In this document: piece by piece, positions 48,654 through 59,529 of the stretch
How positions within the stretch are numbered: the stretch's first letter is position 1
Layout: every line of letters begins with the position of its first letter
Origin: Bretschneidera sinensis
Taxonomy: Eukaryota > Streptophyta > Magnoliopsida > Brassicales > Akaniaceae
Reading direction: 5' to 3'
NCBI GenBank assembly: GCA_023935145.1
Contig: CM043698.1
Coordinates: 68,623,501 to 68,687,500, forward strand
Length of the DNA: 64,000 bases
Program-made: the position numbers and the translations under genes
The notes under the pieces: model-generated
Told to the model about the DNA's origin: nothing
Databases searched by the model: none
What the model saw: the letters and a program-made list of their open reading frames with translations, nothing else

Positions 48654-49639
48654 GGCATTTTCGTTTCATTTTGTTTTTTTTTTCTTTTAACTAATCCAAT
48701 TCATACATGCATGCTGGGGTTTGTTTTACTTCAGAGGATTTAAAGCTTTGTAACTAACTTCAGAGGATTAAGTTAAGTAATTCTCTGTCTTTCTCTATGG
48801 CTAGACTTTATTTTAGTTAATTCTCATTTATTTGAAGTTTCTATTTTTTTTTCTTTTTCTGTAAAATTTGAATATGTGGTGAAGAGTATTTTGCTTAGCT
48901 TTATTTTCATGATTTTTTTAACCAATAAGAAGCATAAGAAATTGGTTGTAGTGTTCGTACCAACAAATCAAAAGTTATTTTATATGAAATCTATCGATTT
49001 TTTTTTATAAAGAAATATGTTGATTTGTTCCATTTTAATATACACTATCTTCAGATTTGCTTCACTCTATATGATCTGATTTGGTCATATTAATCAGGTC
49101 ATATTCATATATAGTCAAAACCTTTCATCTATAAATTGGGGTTATGCTTGATATAAATATGTGAAGAACCAATGATAATATGTTTTGTGGATGCTTCAGT
49201 TTTTTTTTTTCGTAACCGAAGAAAATTGGACAGAAACTCTAATGGAGAGGTAATAATCACCTTACCATTGGGAGGCTAAGTTGAAGATCTCGGTGATCTT
49301 GCGATGATAAACTACGATTGCAATTTTCTTTAGGAAGTCCCATTGCTGTGAGGCTTAATAGATAAAGAAAACAGTGGGTACTTCCGAGTGGAAGGTGACA
49401 TCCATAATGAATCGACTATAAAGGTGGCTTTTAGTTACGTCGGATTTCACTTTTATTCCAATTCAATATTTGAGCTTGATCTGCTTAAACCTTCTCTCTC
49501 TCTCTGTGGAATATTCACGTGTGTGTGAAGAGATATAAAATATCATTGTCACATAGAAAATAAATTTGACTAGTGAATATAGTAGTGGAATCAGAACTCA
49601 CTGACTTAATCTTATGGGATCATATGATCTCTAACATTA
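48654..49639. other. UGT 3' flank and intergenic spacer
   Basis: T-rich 3' untranslated-type sequence for the first 250 bp, then AT-rich spacer. A CT-run lies at about 49495-49506. No gene or RNA gene is seen. Confidence 0.4.
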
Positions 49640-49905
49640 TATATTTGGGCCTTTGTTTGCTGATTTCTCAAGTTCAACTTTCTCTAAAACTTGGGTTATC
49701 ATGCTTAACACCTTGACTTTCATGTGGGATGGAGATACTGTCACGTGGGTCTCACACAGGTTTGGACCCCATGCAAAAAGGTGTGGATCCTCCTAACATG
49801 TGACGAGAGGGATTGACATAGGAAGCTCAACACAAGTTAGCAATTCCACCTATCAGGCTAGCATTTTGGGGTCGAGCCAAACTCGTGACAAGTGGTAGCA
49901 GAGCC
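49640..49905 (+). repeat. LTR remnant ending at a tRNA-iMet-type primer-binding site
   Basis: TGGTAGCAGAGCC at 49893-49905 differs at one base from the common plant initiator-Met primer-binding motif TGGTATCAGAGCC, and ACTCGTGACA directly precedes it as an LTR 3' end would. The upstream 250 bp resemble LTR sequence in composition. A partial similar stretch (CTCAAATTTAAATTATCATG-like) recurs near 50040. No second LTR or pol is present, so it is a 5' fragment. Confidence 0.5.
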
Positions 49906-50146
49906 GATGATTCGGTTGGACATGAAAGATCATGTGGTTAACTTCGAGATACTCACGAAAATTGATATGGGGTTCTCTAAAGAGAACAAGTGACTTTCAT
50001 GTGTGCCTGTTAGATTAACGTGAGTGAGAAAAAAACTCAATTTTCTCAAACTTAAATTATCATGTCTAGCGTCTCTTGTCGGATTTGATCTATCAATAAA
50101 ATTACTGCATAACTACAATAACATTAGCCAATCCTATCTTCAACTT

Positions 50147-50182
50147 CTTCATCATCATCGTCATCGTCATCGTCATCATCCT
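50147..50182. repeat. TCATCG-type trinucleotide microsatellite
   Basis: A run of TCA and TCG triplets (TCATCATCGTCATCGTCATC-like) in a spacer just upstream of the UGT remnant. It gives spurious His- or Met-rich frames on both strands. Confidence 0.9.
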
Positions 50183-50261
50183 TTCCTTGCTCTTTTGCCC
50201 AGGAAATTTAAATCTCTTTTTAAGGCCATATGGGTGGTGAAAGTGAAGGTAAAGTCTAATT

Positions 50262-50625
50262 GCTGACATGTTCTTTCCTTGGGCAACTGATGTTGCAGCT
50301 TCATGTGGAATTCCAAGAATTGTAATCCGTGGAGCTTGTCTCTTCTCTTTACGTGCCACAGAATGTATTAGATTGAATGAGAGCCTCACAAGAGGGTAGC
50401 CTCAGGCTCAGAACCTTTGTCATTCTTAATTTCCCTAGTGAGATACTGAGATCAAGTTGAGAAAAAAGAAACTGCCAATTTTTGTTGTATAAGAAACAGG
50501 GTAAACCAAGTTTTATGCAGAAGTTAAAGCATCAGAGCTAAGTAGCTATAGGGTTATGGTTAATAGCCTTTATGAGCTTGACATGAGCGATTGAAATGGC
50601 TCAAGTAAATAGAACCCAATTCAAC
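50262..50625 (+). pseudogene. UGT73-like pseudogene fragment
   Basis: Reads [34 protein letters not shown], then after shifts an EPF-like stretch, VNSLYELDMS and LKW, in the order of residues about 127-280 of the intact UGT at 47160. A stop and several shifts break it, and the part between YELD and KWL is deleted. Neither the N-terminal catalytic His region nor the PSPG box remains. It is close in sequence to the intact gene, 1.6 kb upstream, suggesting a local tandem duplication that decayed. Confidence 0.85.
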
Positions 50626-50694
50626 ACTTGAACCAGCATTTCAGATTCAACTAATCAGTTAAAGCTAAAATTAAGCATTAATTATGAGAACTAG

Positions 50695-51009
50695 ATGCAT
50701 CATACATCTATGGCTATAATAACTGACAAACAAATCTACCAGACATATAAAGCTGATTCAACTGAATTAATAAAAGGGCAGGTCTCAAATCTTAATCCAG
50801 TCTTTGAAATTGGATATGATAAAACTTCAGCAGATACACCTTTGTACCCACTTCAAGTTTTTAACAGGAAAAAGAAAGTTCGCAGGTATCAACTATCAAC
50901 CCATGAAGTTTCTGATTCATCTATACATAAATCCCATCAAAATTTTGTTGAGCAATTAAACAACAATAAAAACACTTCCATAACGTCTGCCAGGATCTGC
51001 CTCTCTTGA
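50695..51009 (+). CDS. Unrecognised 104-codon open frame
   Basis: An ATG-started frame of 104 codons, longer than most in this AT-rich spacer, with a mixed and polar composition (Lys, Asn, Ser, Thr, Gln) and no membrane segment, signal or known motif. It sits between a UGT remnant and a tRNA-like sequence. There is no clear promoter or homologue known to me. It may be a chance frame or a piece of a larger broken gene; treat it as doubtful. Confidence 0.15.
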   Translation: MHHTSMAIITDKQIYQTYKADSTELIKGQVSNLNPVFEIGYDKTSADTPLYPLQVFNRKKKVRRYQLSTHEVSDSSIHKSHQNFVEQLNNNKNTSITSARICLS

Positions 51010-51059
51010 AAAAAAAAGAGAATTTAATTTAGGGTGTCAAGAGATAAGAGGCGACAAAT

Positions 51060-51133
51060 GCAGTAGGAGCTCAGTCAGTTAGAACGTATGGCTGTTAACC
51101 ACAAGGTCGAAGGTTCAAGCCCTTTATCTAGCG
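51060..51133 (+). tRNA. tRNA-Asn(GTT)-like sequence, probably a pseudogene
   Basis: The 74-nt segment matches the plant cytosolic tRNA-Asn pattern: AGCTCAGTCAGTTAGAACG D-arm/box A, anticodon loop CTGTTAA, CACAAGGTCG variable part, and GGTTCAAGCCC T-loop/box B. A T run follows at 51146, suited to Pol III termination. The acceptor stem pairs poorly (several mismatches), and one anticodon-stem pair is A/C. These changes point to a decayed gene or tRNA-derived retro-copy. Confidence 0.6.
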
Positions 51134-51507
51134 AGAAATATAATTTTTTTTCATTTTGTTATACTTGTGAATAATACTCCATGGCTGAGTTTTCTTTTCT
51201 GTATCCTGTGGGCCTGTGGCTAATGATATTTGTAGGCTTACTTCCTCATTGCAATGGTGTAAGTTAGTCAAATTGCCCAGGGCTAGTAATATGGAAAGCC
51301 CATCAATTTGCTAAAGTTAGCTTTAACTTTGGACTTGTAAATATTTTAATAAAACATTTTGTAGTCTTACGCCCATTTAACTGTCCATATAGTATGTATT
51401 TATAGGCCCAATTTACAGTTTGAACTTGCTTTATAATGAGAATTGCGATTTTGTACCATGTGTTTCTTTTCTCTAAAGGTCATATGGGGCAAAACTTGCA
51501 TCCCTTA

Positions 51508-51966
51508 CAGTGTGTTTGGATGGAGTAATTTAGGAAATAGAATAGAATGCAAGGGGATTATGTTACTTCCTCTTGTTTGAGAGTGTTTTTTTCTAAGAGG
51601 GTAATATAATTAGAGTATGCTGAAAACCTCTTGTTATCTTCAAAGCCCTACTTTTTGAGTTTTCTTGATTTGGAGGTTTTTGGAGGTAATATAACTTTCA
51701 TTTATTCATATTGATTTAAAACATCAAAATTACCCTTATTCAATTTTTTTTTATAATTAATAATTAAAAACATATGTGAACTTTTTATTATAACTTAATT
51801 ATTTCATTCATTTCCATACTCCATCCAAACAAGAGAACGTTACATTATTCCCTTGATCATTCATTTTCTTTAACTATAACATCCAAACAAGGGAAGTTTA
51901 ACTACCCCCGTTACTTTCCATTAGAAAGCATTCCATTCTTTTCCCTCATAACTCCCAAACACATTG
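51508..51966. mobile_element. MITE-like element with GTGTTTGG inverted ends
   Basis: The left end CAGTGTGTTTGGATGGAGT and the inverted right end CAATGTGTTTGGGAGTT form short terminal inverted repeats. An inner pair CATCCAAACAAG and CTTGTTTGAGAG is also inverted. Only a TA dinucleotide matches outside, so the family (hAT or other) is unsettled. It is 459 bp with no coding potential. Confidence 0.5.
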
Positions 51967-53414
51967 TAACAGTCAAATATAACATCGGCCCTTGATTTAT
52001 GTCCAAACTTTGGTCGGAATGAGGTACGGATAAGCACCCAACCTGGTTGAACTATCAAATCGATCTAAATCGGTGTAACGGGTTAAGTTGATACATTGAG
52101 TTGAGCTTTTTAGATGTTGGGTTATGTTCGGATTGAGGAAATGTTGAACTTGTCGATTTGGATTGTATCGTGGTTCAGATTTTTGTAACTCAACCTTAAA
52201 CGATAACTTAATCATTATATAATTAATATTATAATATATTTTTATTTTTTTCGTGATGCTAAATATAATCTTTAATATATATATATATAGAGTAAAATCT
52301 TTTGATAAACGAAAATACTGTTATTTAAACAACGTAGTTTGGATTCTATAATTATTGGGCTATGTTAAAAATACTATTGCAATTTTAATAAAATTTGAAT
52401 TGATATAATCTTCTATTGTTCTAATATAATTTGGATTGATACAATCTTCAATTATCTTATTTTAATTTGGATCAATCCTAAATAAGATGTAAAACTTTTG
52501 ATAGACAAAAATACATTTATTCAACCCCATATAAACAAAATACTTGTGTTTAAAAAAACATGTTAATAAACTTGTTAACTGAGCGCCATATTAGAATCTT
52601 ACGGTTGTATTTTGGTCGGATTTTTCAGTTTATTCATCGTTTTTTTTCTATAAAAAATAATGTTACGTAAAGATAGATAATTTATTGCATAAGATTGTAG
52701 ATTCAAATAAGTGCTTTTCTTGAATTAAGAGAAGATATATTATTTTTTTTTCTTTTTGTCAACGTAGTTTCAGTTAGAATATTAATTTTTGTATACATGG
52801 GTTGATATTTTTTTTTTATCTATATAACTGGTGATTTTGTGAGATTTGATTTAACAATATCATACATCCAACTTAGGGGTGCAAATCAATCGATAGTCAA
52901 ACTAGAAGTTTCAGTTATCAATTTACATAAAAATAAAGTAATTTATAATTTAAAAAAATGTCCATAAATTTCGATGATTTGGAACTATCAAAATATAATT
53001 TGATAATTTTATATTACTAAAATATTGAGAGAAAAAATCAGTCATTCAATATTACCGGAATATAAACAAAAAAATTGAACTGACATCAAACCAAATTATC
53101 AAAATTCTTAAAAAGTATTACCAACTAATGAAATAACTGAACCAATTTTTTTGGTCCAACAATTCATTTTTTTCTCACACCTCTATCCAACCTTTGACCA
53201 ATTTTAAATTTTCAGGTATCACACCACAATCCGAAAATCATGCTTTTATGTTTACAATTTAGATGAAAGTTCATTTTGTTGTTTTACCGTTTATCTTTTC
53301 TTCACTTGTAATATCTTCATCGAGAGATACTAGTTATGTAGTGCTACAATTCCTTGTAAATAATACGACTGTTATAGTTTGTGTAAATCGTCATTTTTTT
53401 AGAGTAATCTATAA
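51967..53414. other. AT-rich intergenic region with a recurring GTGTAAAAC-type motif
   Basis: No gene. The motif around TAAGATGTAAAACTTTTGATA occurs at about 52485, a variant AGTAAAATCTTTTGATAAACG at about 52291, and related copies at about 53627 and 54829. Each except 52485 follows a TA-rich run. Confidence 0.5.
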
Positions 53415-53554
53415 TGGTCAAGTTTGGTATCTTGATTTAAGTTAAGTTTGGCTTAAATTCGGGATTAATTTAACTTTTACTATAGTAGTGATTACCAATT
53501 CCAAGGCAAGATTCAAGCCAAACTTGACTTAAATCAGGGTACCAAACTTGATCA
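53415..53554. repeat. Foldback (hairpin) element, two 43-nt arms
   Basis: Arm 53415-53457 (TGGTCAAGTTTGGTATCTTG ...) pairs with 53512-53554 at about 38 of 43 positions by eye, with a 54-nt loop between. No flanking duplication is obvious. It could be a small MITE or give rise to a hairpin transcript. Confidence 0.75.
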
Positions 53555-53559
53555 ATATC

Positions 53560-53622
53560 ATATGTATATATATATGTATGTATATGTGTGTGTGTGTATA
53601 TATATATATATATACACACACG
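53560..53622. repeat. TA/TG microsatellite
   Basis: Mixed TATATG, TGTGTG and TATATA runs ending CACACACG, immediately right of the foldback element. Confidence 0.9.
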
Positions 53623-55608
53623 AATAAGGTGTAAAACGCTTAATAGACAATACTTGTACATTATAATAATTATTTTTTTCTCTTAAAATTATGATTCTTT
53701 ATAAGTAATTGTTTGACAAAAAAATTCACAAATTTATACAGACAAGTTTTTTACAAAAAATAAATTATTATATAACTAAATAAATTAAATTATTTTCCTA
53801 ATTTTCTCAAATAATTAAAATTTAGTTTTACTCTAGATAAAAAAGTTATTTACAAAAGAAAAAAAATCGTTACTCTATATAATCAATTGTTTTTCACAAA
53901 AAAATGTTGATAACCTTAACTTTAGTATATTTCATATTATTTATATTAAATTATATTCGTCCACTTTGATGAGGAAAAAAAATAATCTTTCACTTCAAAA
54001 GTCCTATCACAAAAGACAAAGCACCTCCAAAAAAAATTAAGCAACATGCATCAAACACACCTTTTTTGTTAAAAAAAATAATATTATAGTAAACATATGA
54101 CTTTAAGAGAACTTAATCATAAATGTTAAAATATGGCATGTCTACTAAATGTTAAGTGAATATCTAGAGACTACTTTTAAGTTTGATTTTTTTTTTTTTT
54201 TTGTGGCAACTAATTTAACTATTAGAGTCGGATAAGGTAAAACTTTTGTTATAATTATTTTTTTAGTACAACAATGATCTAATCTAACTCTGTAAATTCC
54301 TCAATATATTCATGATAGTAACCTATGCAAAAGTAGTTGATTTGAAAATTCAATCACAGAACTTTAAAGTGTCCAAATACTGATAACTTGAGGTGATTAA
54401 TCACTAATATCAATAACTGTTGATTTTGAAACTCTTAACAACAAATGGATTATACATAATTTATCTCATTCAACTATCAAGATGTTGCGGAATACTGAAT
54501 CTTTTTCTGGGGAATTTTATTGAATGAAAGATTAAAAATATTTAAAAAGTAAAAATATGATGAAAGTCAATAAAACCTTTACTTTGCATTCAATTTTGTG
54601 TATGTTAATTAAAATCTTTAACATTTTGAAACTTTGTTATGAATTATCTTAACTCTATGATTCAGTAGTTGGTGATCGAATTTACTTAGAAGTTATATTG
54701 CATTGACAATTTGTTTTCTACAAATCATCTATCAGCTTTTAAGAAAGGATTGCTGATACAAATTAAAGCAATGAATTCTATCAGTTTTCAACTAAATGTA
54801 TGTAACTCTATATAAATATACAAATATGGTGTAAAACATCAACAGAGCAAAAATATCTTTACATAATAATTTTTTTAAGTTAAGTATTTCTTTCTTCCTA
54901 AAATAAAATTCTCCATATAAGAAATTATTTTATAAAAAAATCAAAAATTACTTTGTATACAAACAATAAATTATCATGTTATTAAATACATAAAATTACA
55001 CTTTCTTTCTTTTCTTGACATAACTATATTATATTGTAATTAAGATTTTTAGAAACTACTACTTTCTAGCCTTTGGTATTTTACATATATTTGTCTTAAA
55101 TAGTGATTAGCTTAATTATTTACCATGAGCAGACAAAAGGTGATTTTGAATCCCAAGTCTTGCTAACGAAAAGGGTAAGGGTTGGTACTTTAGATCATAA
55201 CGGAGAAGTACAACAAAAGCAAATCTTAAAGAGAATCTGAATACTCGAAGTGGACCTTCACATCAAAAAAAAGAGCTTTAACAAAAGTTAGTGGCAACCA
55301 TCAAATTCCCTTCATGAATGCAAACTTTTTGTCAAATTAATACAGTGATTTCTTTGTGATCTTAATCCTGGCATGCACTTCTATATATTACTAACTTGAG
55401 TTGGACCGAATAATTATTATAATCGCATCTCTTAAACAAATGATTTAAAGTTTTGAATAATTAGCTAGCTAGGGCCTTTGATGCCCTCATGTCTTGCCTT
55501 AACTTTTGTAACATGCATGGAATGGGACATGGCAAAGGTACATTCCACGTTCACTTAAATCTAATTTACTTTTCTTAATTTAAAAACAATGATTAAGATG
55601 CTCTCGGT
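53623..55608. other. AT-rich intergenic region
   Basis: No coding pattern seen. It holds two more GTGTAAAAC-type motif copies (about 53629 and 54829) and long T runs (about 54187). Nothing else is supported. Confidence 0.5.
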
Positions 55609-56020
55609 TAGAGGTAAAGTTAAGTCCAACAAATTAGTGCATTCGAGAATCTTAACTCAGATCGAAACTCGATTAAATCAAATTTTAATTGAAATTTTGA
55701 TTTGATTAGTTTATCGAGTCAAGTTTGAATAATGTCAAACTTGAATCAAAAGGTTCGCGAGCTAACTCGATTTAATTAATAAATTAAATAAATATTATAT
55801 CTATTATATTTCAAAAATATGAATAGCAAATTTATTTATTTTATTTCGAAAAGCTTAACTCGAACCTGAATTTCAACTTACAAATTGAGTTCGAGTTCAA
55901 TTTTCTTAATTCGAGTTTGACTCGAAATTCATCTCGAATAAATTTTTTACTCACGAGTCGAACTTGAATTCCTCTCAAATTGAACTCAGTTAGATTCGAC
56001 TCGATTCGAATCTGTCCCTG
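55609..56020. mobile_element. hAT-like MITE rich in TCGAG/CTCGA motifs (412 bp)
   Basis: The inverted right end CAGGGACAGATTCGAATCG and the many GAGTTCGAGT, ACTCGA and TCGACTCGA motifs match a common plant hAT MITE group. The left end begins about TAGAGGTAAAG, poorly kept. Outer octamers CTCTCGGT (55601-55608) and CTCTTGGC (56021-56028) agree at 6 of 8. No protein is encoded. Confidence 0.55.
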
Positions 56021-59000
56021 CTCTTGGCCTTTCGAGAAGAAATTTCTTTAACAAAAAGATACAATTTTTGAACAGCTTCTATCGAATAAAAAAATAATCA
56101 CTTAAACAGGCTGTTATATTACAGAATAAAGTAGGATTCCCACAATCGTGGAATTATATATGGAAACCTATATGATTCTATTTTGAGGATCACCTTGTTT
56201 ATTGATTTTTTTGTAAACCAAAAGAATACGTCAATGATCCTATATCTTCGCTCTTGAAAGCCATTATGTCTTATATCTTTGCCGTTGGAGGTGATGTTAA
56301 TGGGCTTATTATTTAATGACATTTTCGTTTAAACATCCTTTTCAAATTTCAGTCAACCTGTTAATTGTTTGGTTAATTAGGTTCAACAGACGCCACCTAC
56401 TTAACATTGTATATATGAAATATCGGAAATGGATCTCCTGCATGAGTACTTAAGTGGAGTTGGGTGCAGCTTGGCGATAGAATGTCAACAAGTAAAGACT
56501 CTTTTGACAAAACATTTTCCCCTCTCCAAAAACTTGTAATGAACAGTGATCGAGAGCCACGTCCATGCATAGCCTGTGGCGACAACTTTGGACCGTATTT
56601 TGCTAAGATGCTTTCACAGAGTCCTCTTTCTCTTCGTAAATTCGGTTCGGTGTGGTTTGCAACGTTGAAAAATAATATACTTAAAATCGAATTTTTTTTC
56701 AATTGTAATGTCAATGTTTAAGGATGGTCGATTCGACTCGACAGATGTTAGTGAATTTGATATCGAATCGTAGATTTCATTAAATTTTTTTTAAAAATAT
56801 TTAAGTTATCTTTTTTTGACCATCAAATATCTTAATATCATAAAAAAAAATTTTAAAAATTATATTAAAATACTGAAGATTATTTCGATTATTTTACTTT
56901 AAACAGAACCAGCATAAACTGCGGAGGGTCCGGATCCTGACCAATCAAAACAGTTTGTAGTTCAAACTTTGTTCCCATGCTTATCATGCCACTAATCAAG
57001 CCATTGACCCTTTCCTTTTTTGAGAAACTAGTCATTGATCCATTGTAATTAGCTTAAACTTTTTTAAATGCCAAGACAAACTATGCTGTAAAAAGCATAA
57101 CAGAAAAACCCGCAATATGCGGAATAAGTAGATGCCTTTGCCTCTTCTTTAGCGACCTTCACACTCTTTTCTTCTTACGTGGTTCCATTTCGTCCAACAT
57201 TGTTTGATTGAAAAATTGAATTAATCACTATATTTTCAATATAAATGTTACTTTTTTAATATATAATTACTCGTTCCTGCTTTGTGCTTTGGCATGTGTA
57301 GCACCACTTTACCAACCATTTGAATCATCTTTCTAAACTTAGTTCTGGTACACATAAAACTCTCATTTTAAGTTTAATAGTAAGCTGATCTGATTTACAA
57401 TGTATATTAGAATTACGAGTATGTTTCAATTTTTTTTTAAATTTTTTTTTATGTAAATGATATTTTTTTAATACTATGTACTAAGAAGTCTAACAATATC
57501 ATAGTAAACTACAACTACTACTTGTACAAGTAACAATCTAATTGAAAACTAATACTATTTTTATTAAAACAAACAACTACAAAATAAAAAACTAATTTTC
57601 TTAAACTAATTAAAAAACCTTGTTGTAGAGATTTGTCGTTGTAGAGATTTGAGTTAAAATTCCAACACTTTTCAACTAGTTTGGTAAAATATTGCTTCTT
57701 GTTCTTGGTGAATTTCATTTAGAAACCCAAATACTTACCCAGTTCATCCATAATTTTTGCGTGAAAAACCTGTTGAATCTCTTTCTTAATTTCATTACTA
57801 ACATATGGGCCAAGAAAAACAATAGATTGTGTCGAACACATAGATGTAATTTGAGAATGGATTTAATCAAAGTTAAATTGTCTTGAAGAGATTTAAACAA
57901 ATTAGTTTAAACTTGCTTAAATATAATCACTTTTCAAACAATGCTATAATAAAGTTCTTGGATATATTCACAATTGATGTAAGAACAACGTATTTTACAA
58001 CACTTATAATATATTGTATAATTTCTATTTTACAAACCAACAGTTGAATTTAATTTTCTACCCATATAGATATGCAAATCGAAATTTATATAGTCTGAAC
58101 ATTTATAAATGTGCCATCTAGATTATTATAATTAGGGTGGAGTTAAAAAGTTTAATTTAAAAAGTTATATAAATTTAACACTTGTAAATATGTGATATAT
58201 ATGAAATTTGACATGACTCAAAAGGGGAAAGGCAACGTTGTTGGATAGGGGAGCATTTATTTTTGCTATTAACACTAGAAACATCAATAAATTCCATTAC
58301 ACACTAATCCAACCTGTTAGATTATGACTTCTTAAATTCTCCCACTACACTATCTTCTCCAACTATTACTCACATTGCAGACATTTGATACTTCGTAGGT
58401 TCAAGGCTACTTCTTTCACCTAAAAACAGACGAACTCTATTACTTGGAACACAACCGTAACCAGTGTAAAATAGAGTGGCCTAAAAGTAGGTCCTCAAGT
58501 TTCACTCCCATAAGGAGTAAAGAACGACGCCGTATTAATCATCCTTCACGTAGTCCGTTGGTCATTTCCTTCCCCTCCTTTTTTTGACCAAGTCCTGCCA
58601 CTCCTTTCCATAAAAAAATACCACCGGGGCCCCACATATGATCCCTCAAATCTCCTCAATCCCCACCGTCCATCCCTTTCACCCCACCACCCTCGCGATT
58701 CGGTTTTTTTTTTTTTTTTTTCAGTCTCCTCTGTGATTCTTCCCCATCTTATAATTATTTCTTGTCGTGTATACCAGATTCTATTTTGCTCTTTAAAGTT
58801 TGAATATTTTTAATTAAATCCTAAACTTTGTGAATAGTTCCAATTAAACCCTTTGAAAATACTTTATTTAAATACATTTGAGTGGGATAATCATAAAAAT
58901 ATACTACAATTTAATTATAAATGATTTTTTTGAAGTACAAATATTAAATGTTGTAATCTAAAGTCCAAATCCAAAGAGTTTAGGCAAAATAGTTAATGCA

Positions 59001-59529
59001 TTAAATTTTTTTTTTTATAGATTTTGTACGTCATTATGCAAAAACAAAAGAAAATGAAAAAAATAGGTATTAAAACATTTTGCTTAAATAAGGAAGTTAA
59101 AAATAAAAGAAGAAATTAAATAACTATTAAAAATGTTGAAATATGCTTTAAAAATCTTGTGAAAGACACCATATAAGATGTGATAAAAAAATCAGGTAAA
59201 ATTTTTAGTTGGTCTCTGCAAAAAGTAACTTCTACTAAATTAAGATGAAGAATTCAATGTTATATATAATGTCAAAATCTTCCACTTAGCTGTAATTTGT
59301 AAACAATATACCACTAAATTGAAAGTAAAACCTATCACAATGAGTAATTTAGAAACAAATCTAACGTGAAAAGACTTGACTGAAAACGAAAATAGAAACA
59401 GTTAGAAGGACTCAAATTGCATTTAAGCCAAAGAGAAAAGATCATACAAATATTTTCCTGTTTCTCTTCACTTCAAATTTCTGTGTACTCTCTAGTCTCT
59501 TTCTGTTCAGTCTCTCAGTCTCTGGAGAA
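56021..59529. other. Intergenic region and promoter side of the IRX15-like gene
   Basis: Mostly AT-rich. A more balanced segment at 56400-56720 has overlapping open frames of 85 codons (+) and 105 codons (-), neither of which I recognise. A poly-T tract lies at about 58706-58725. CT-rich leader sequence (TCTCTTTCTGTTCAGTCTCTC) precedes the gene start. No clear TATA box was found. Confidence 0.4.

Noticed and set aside
56397..56721. Opposed open frames of 85 (+) and 105 (-) codons
   Set aside because: They are antisense to each other, neither has a motif I know, and there is no start context or promoter to favour either. The slightly higher GC makes chance frames longer here.
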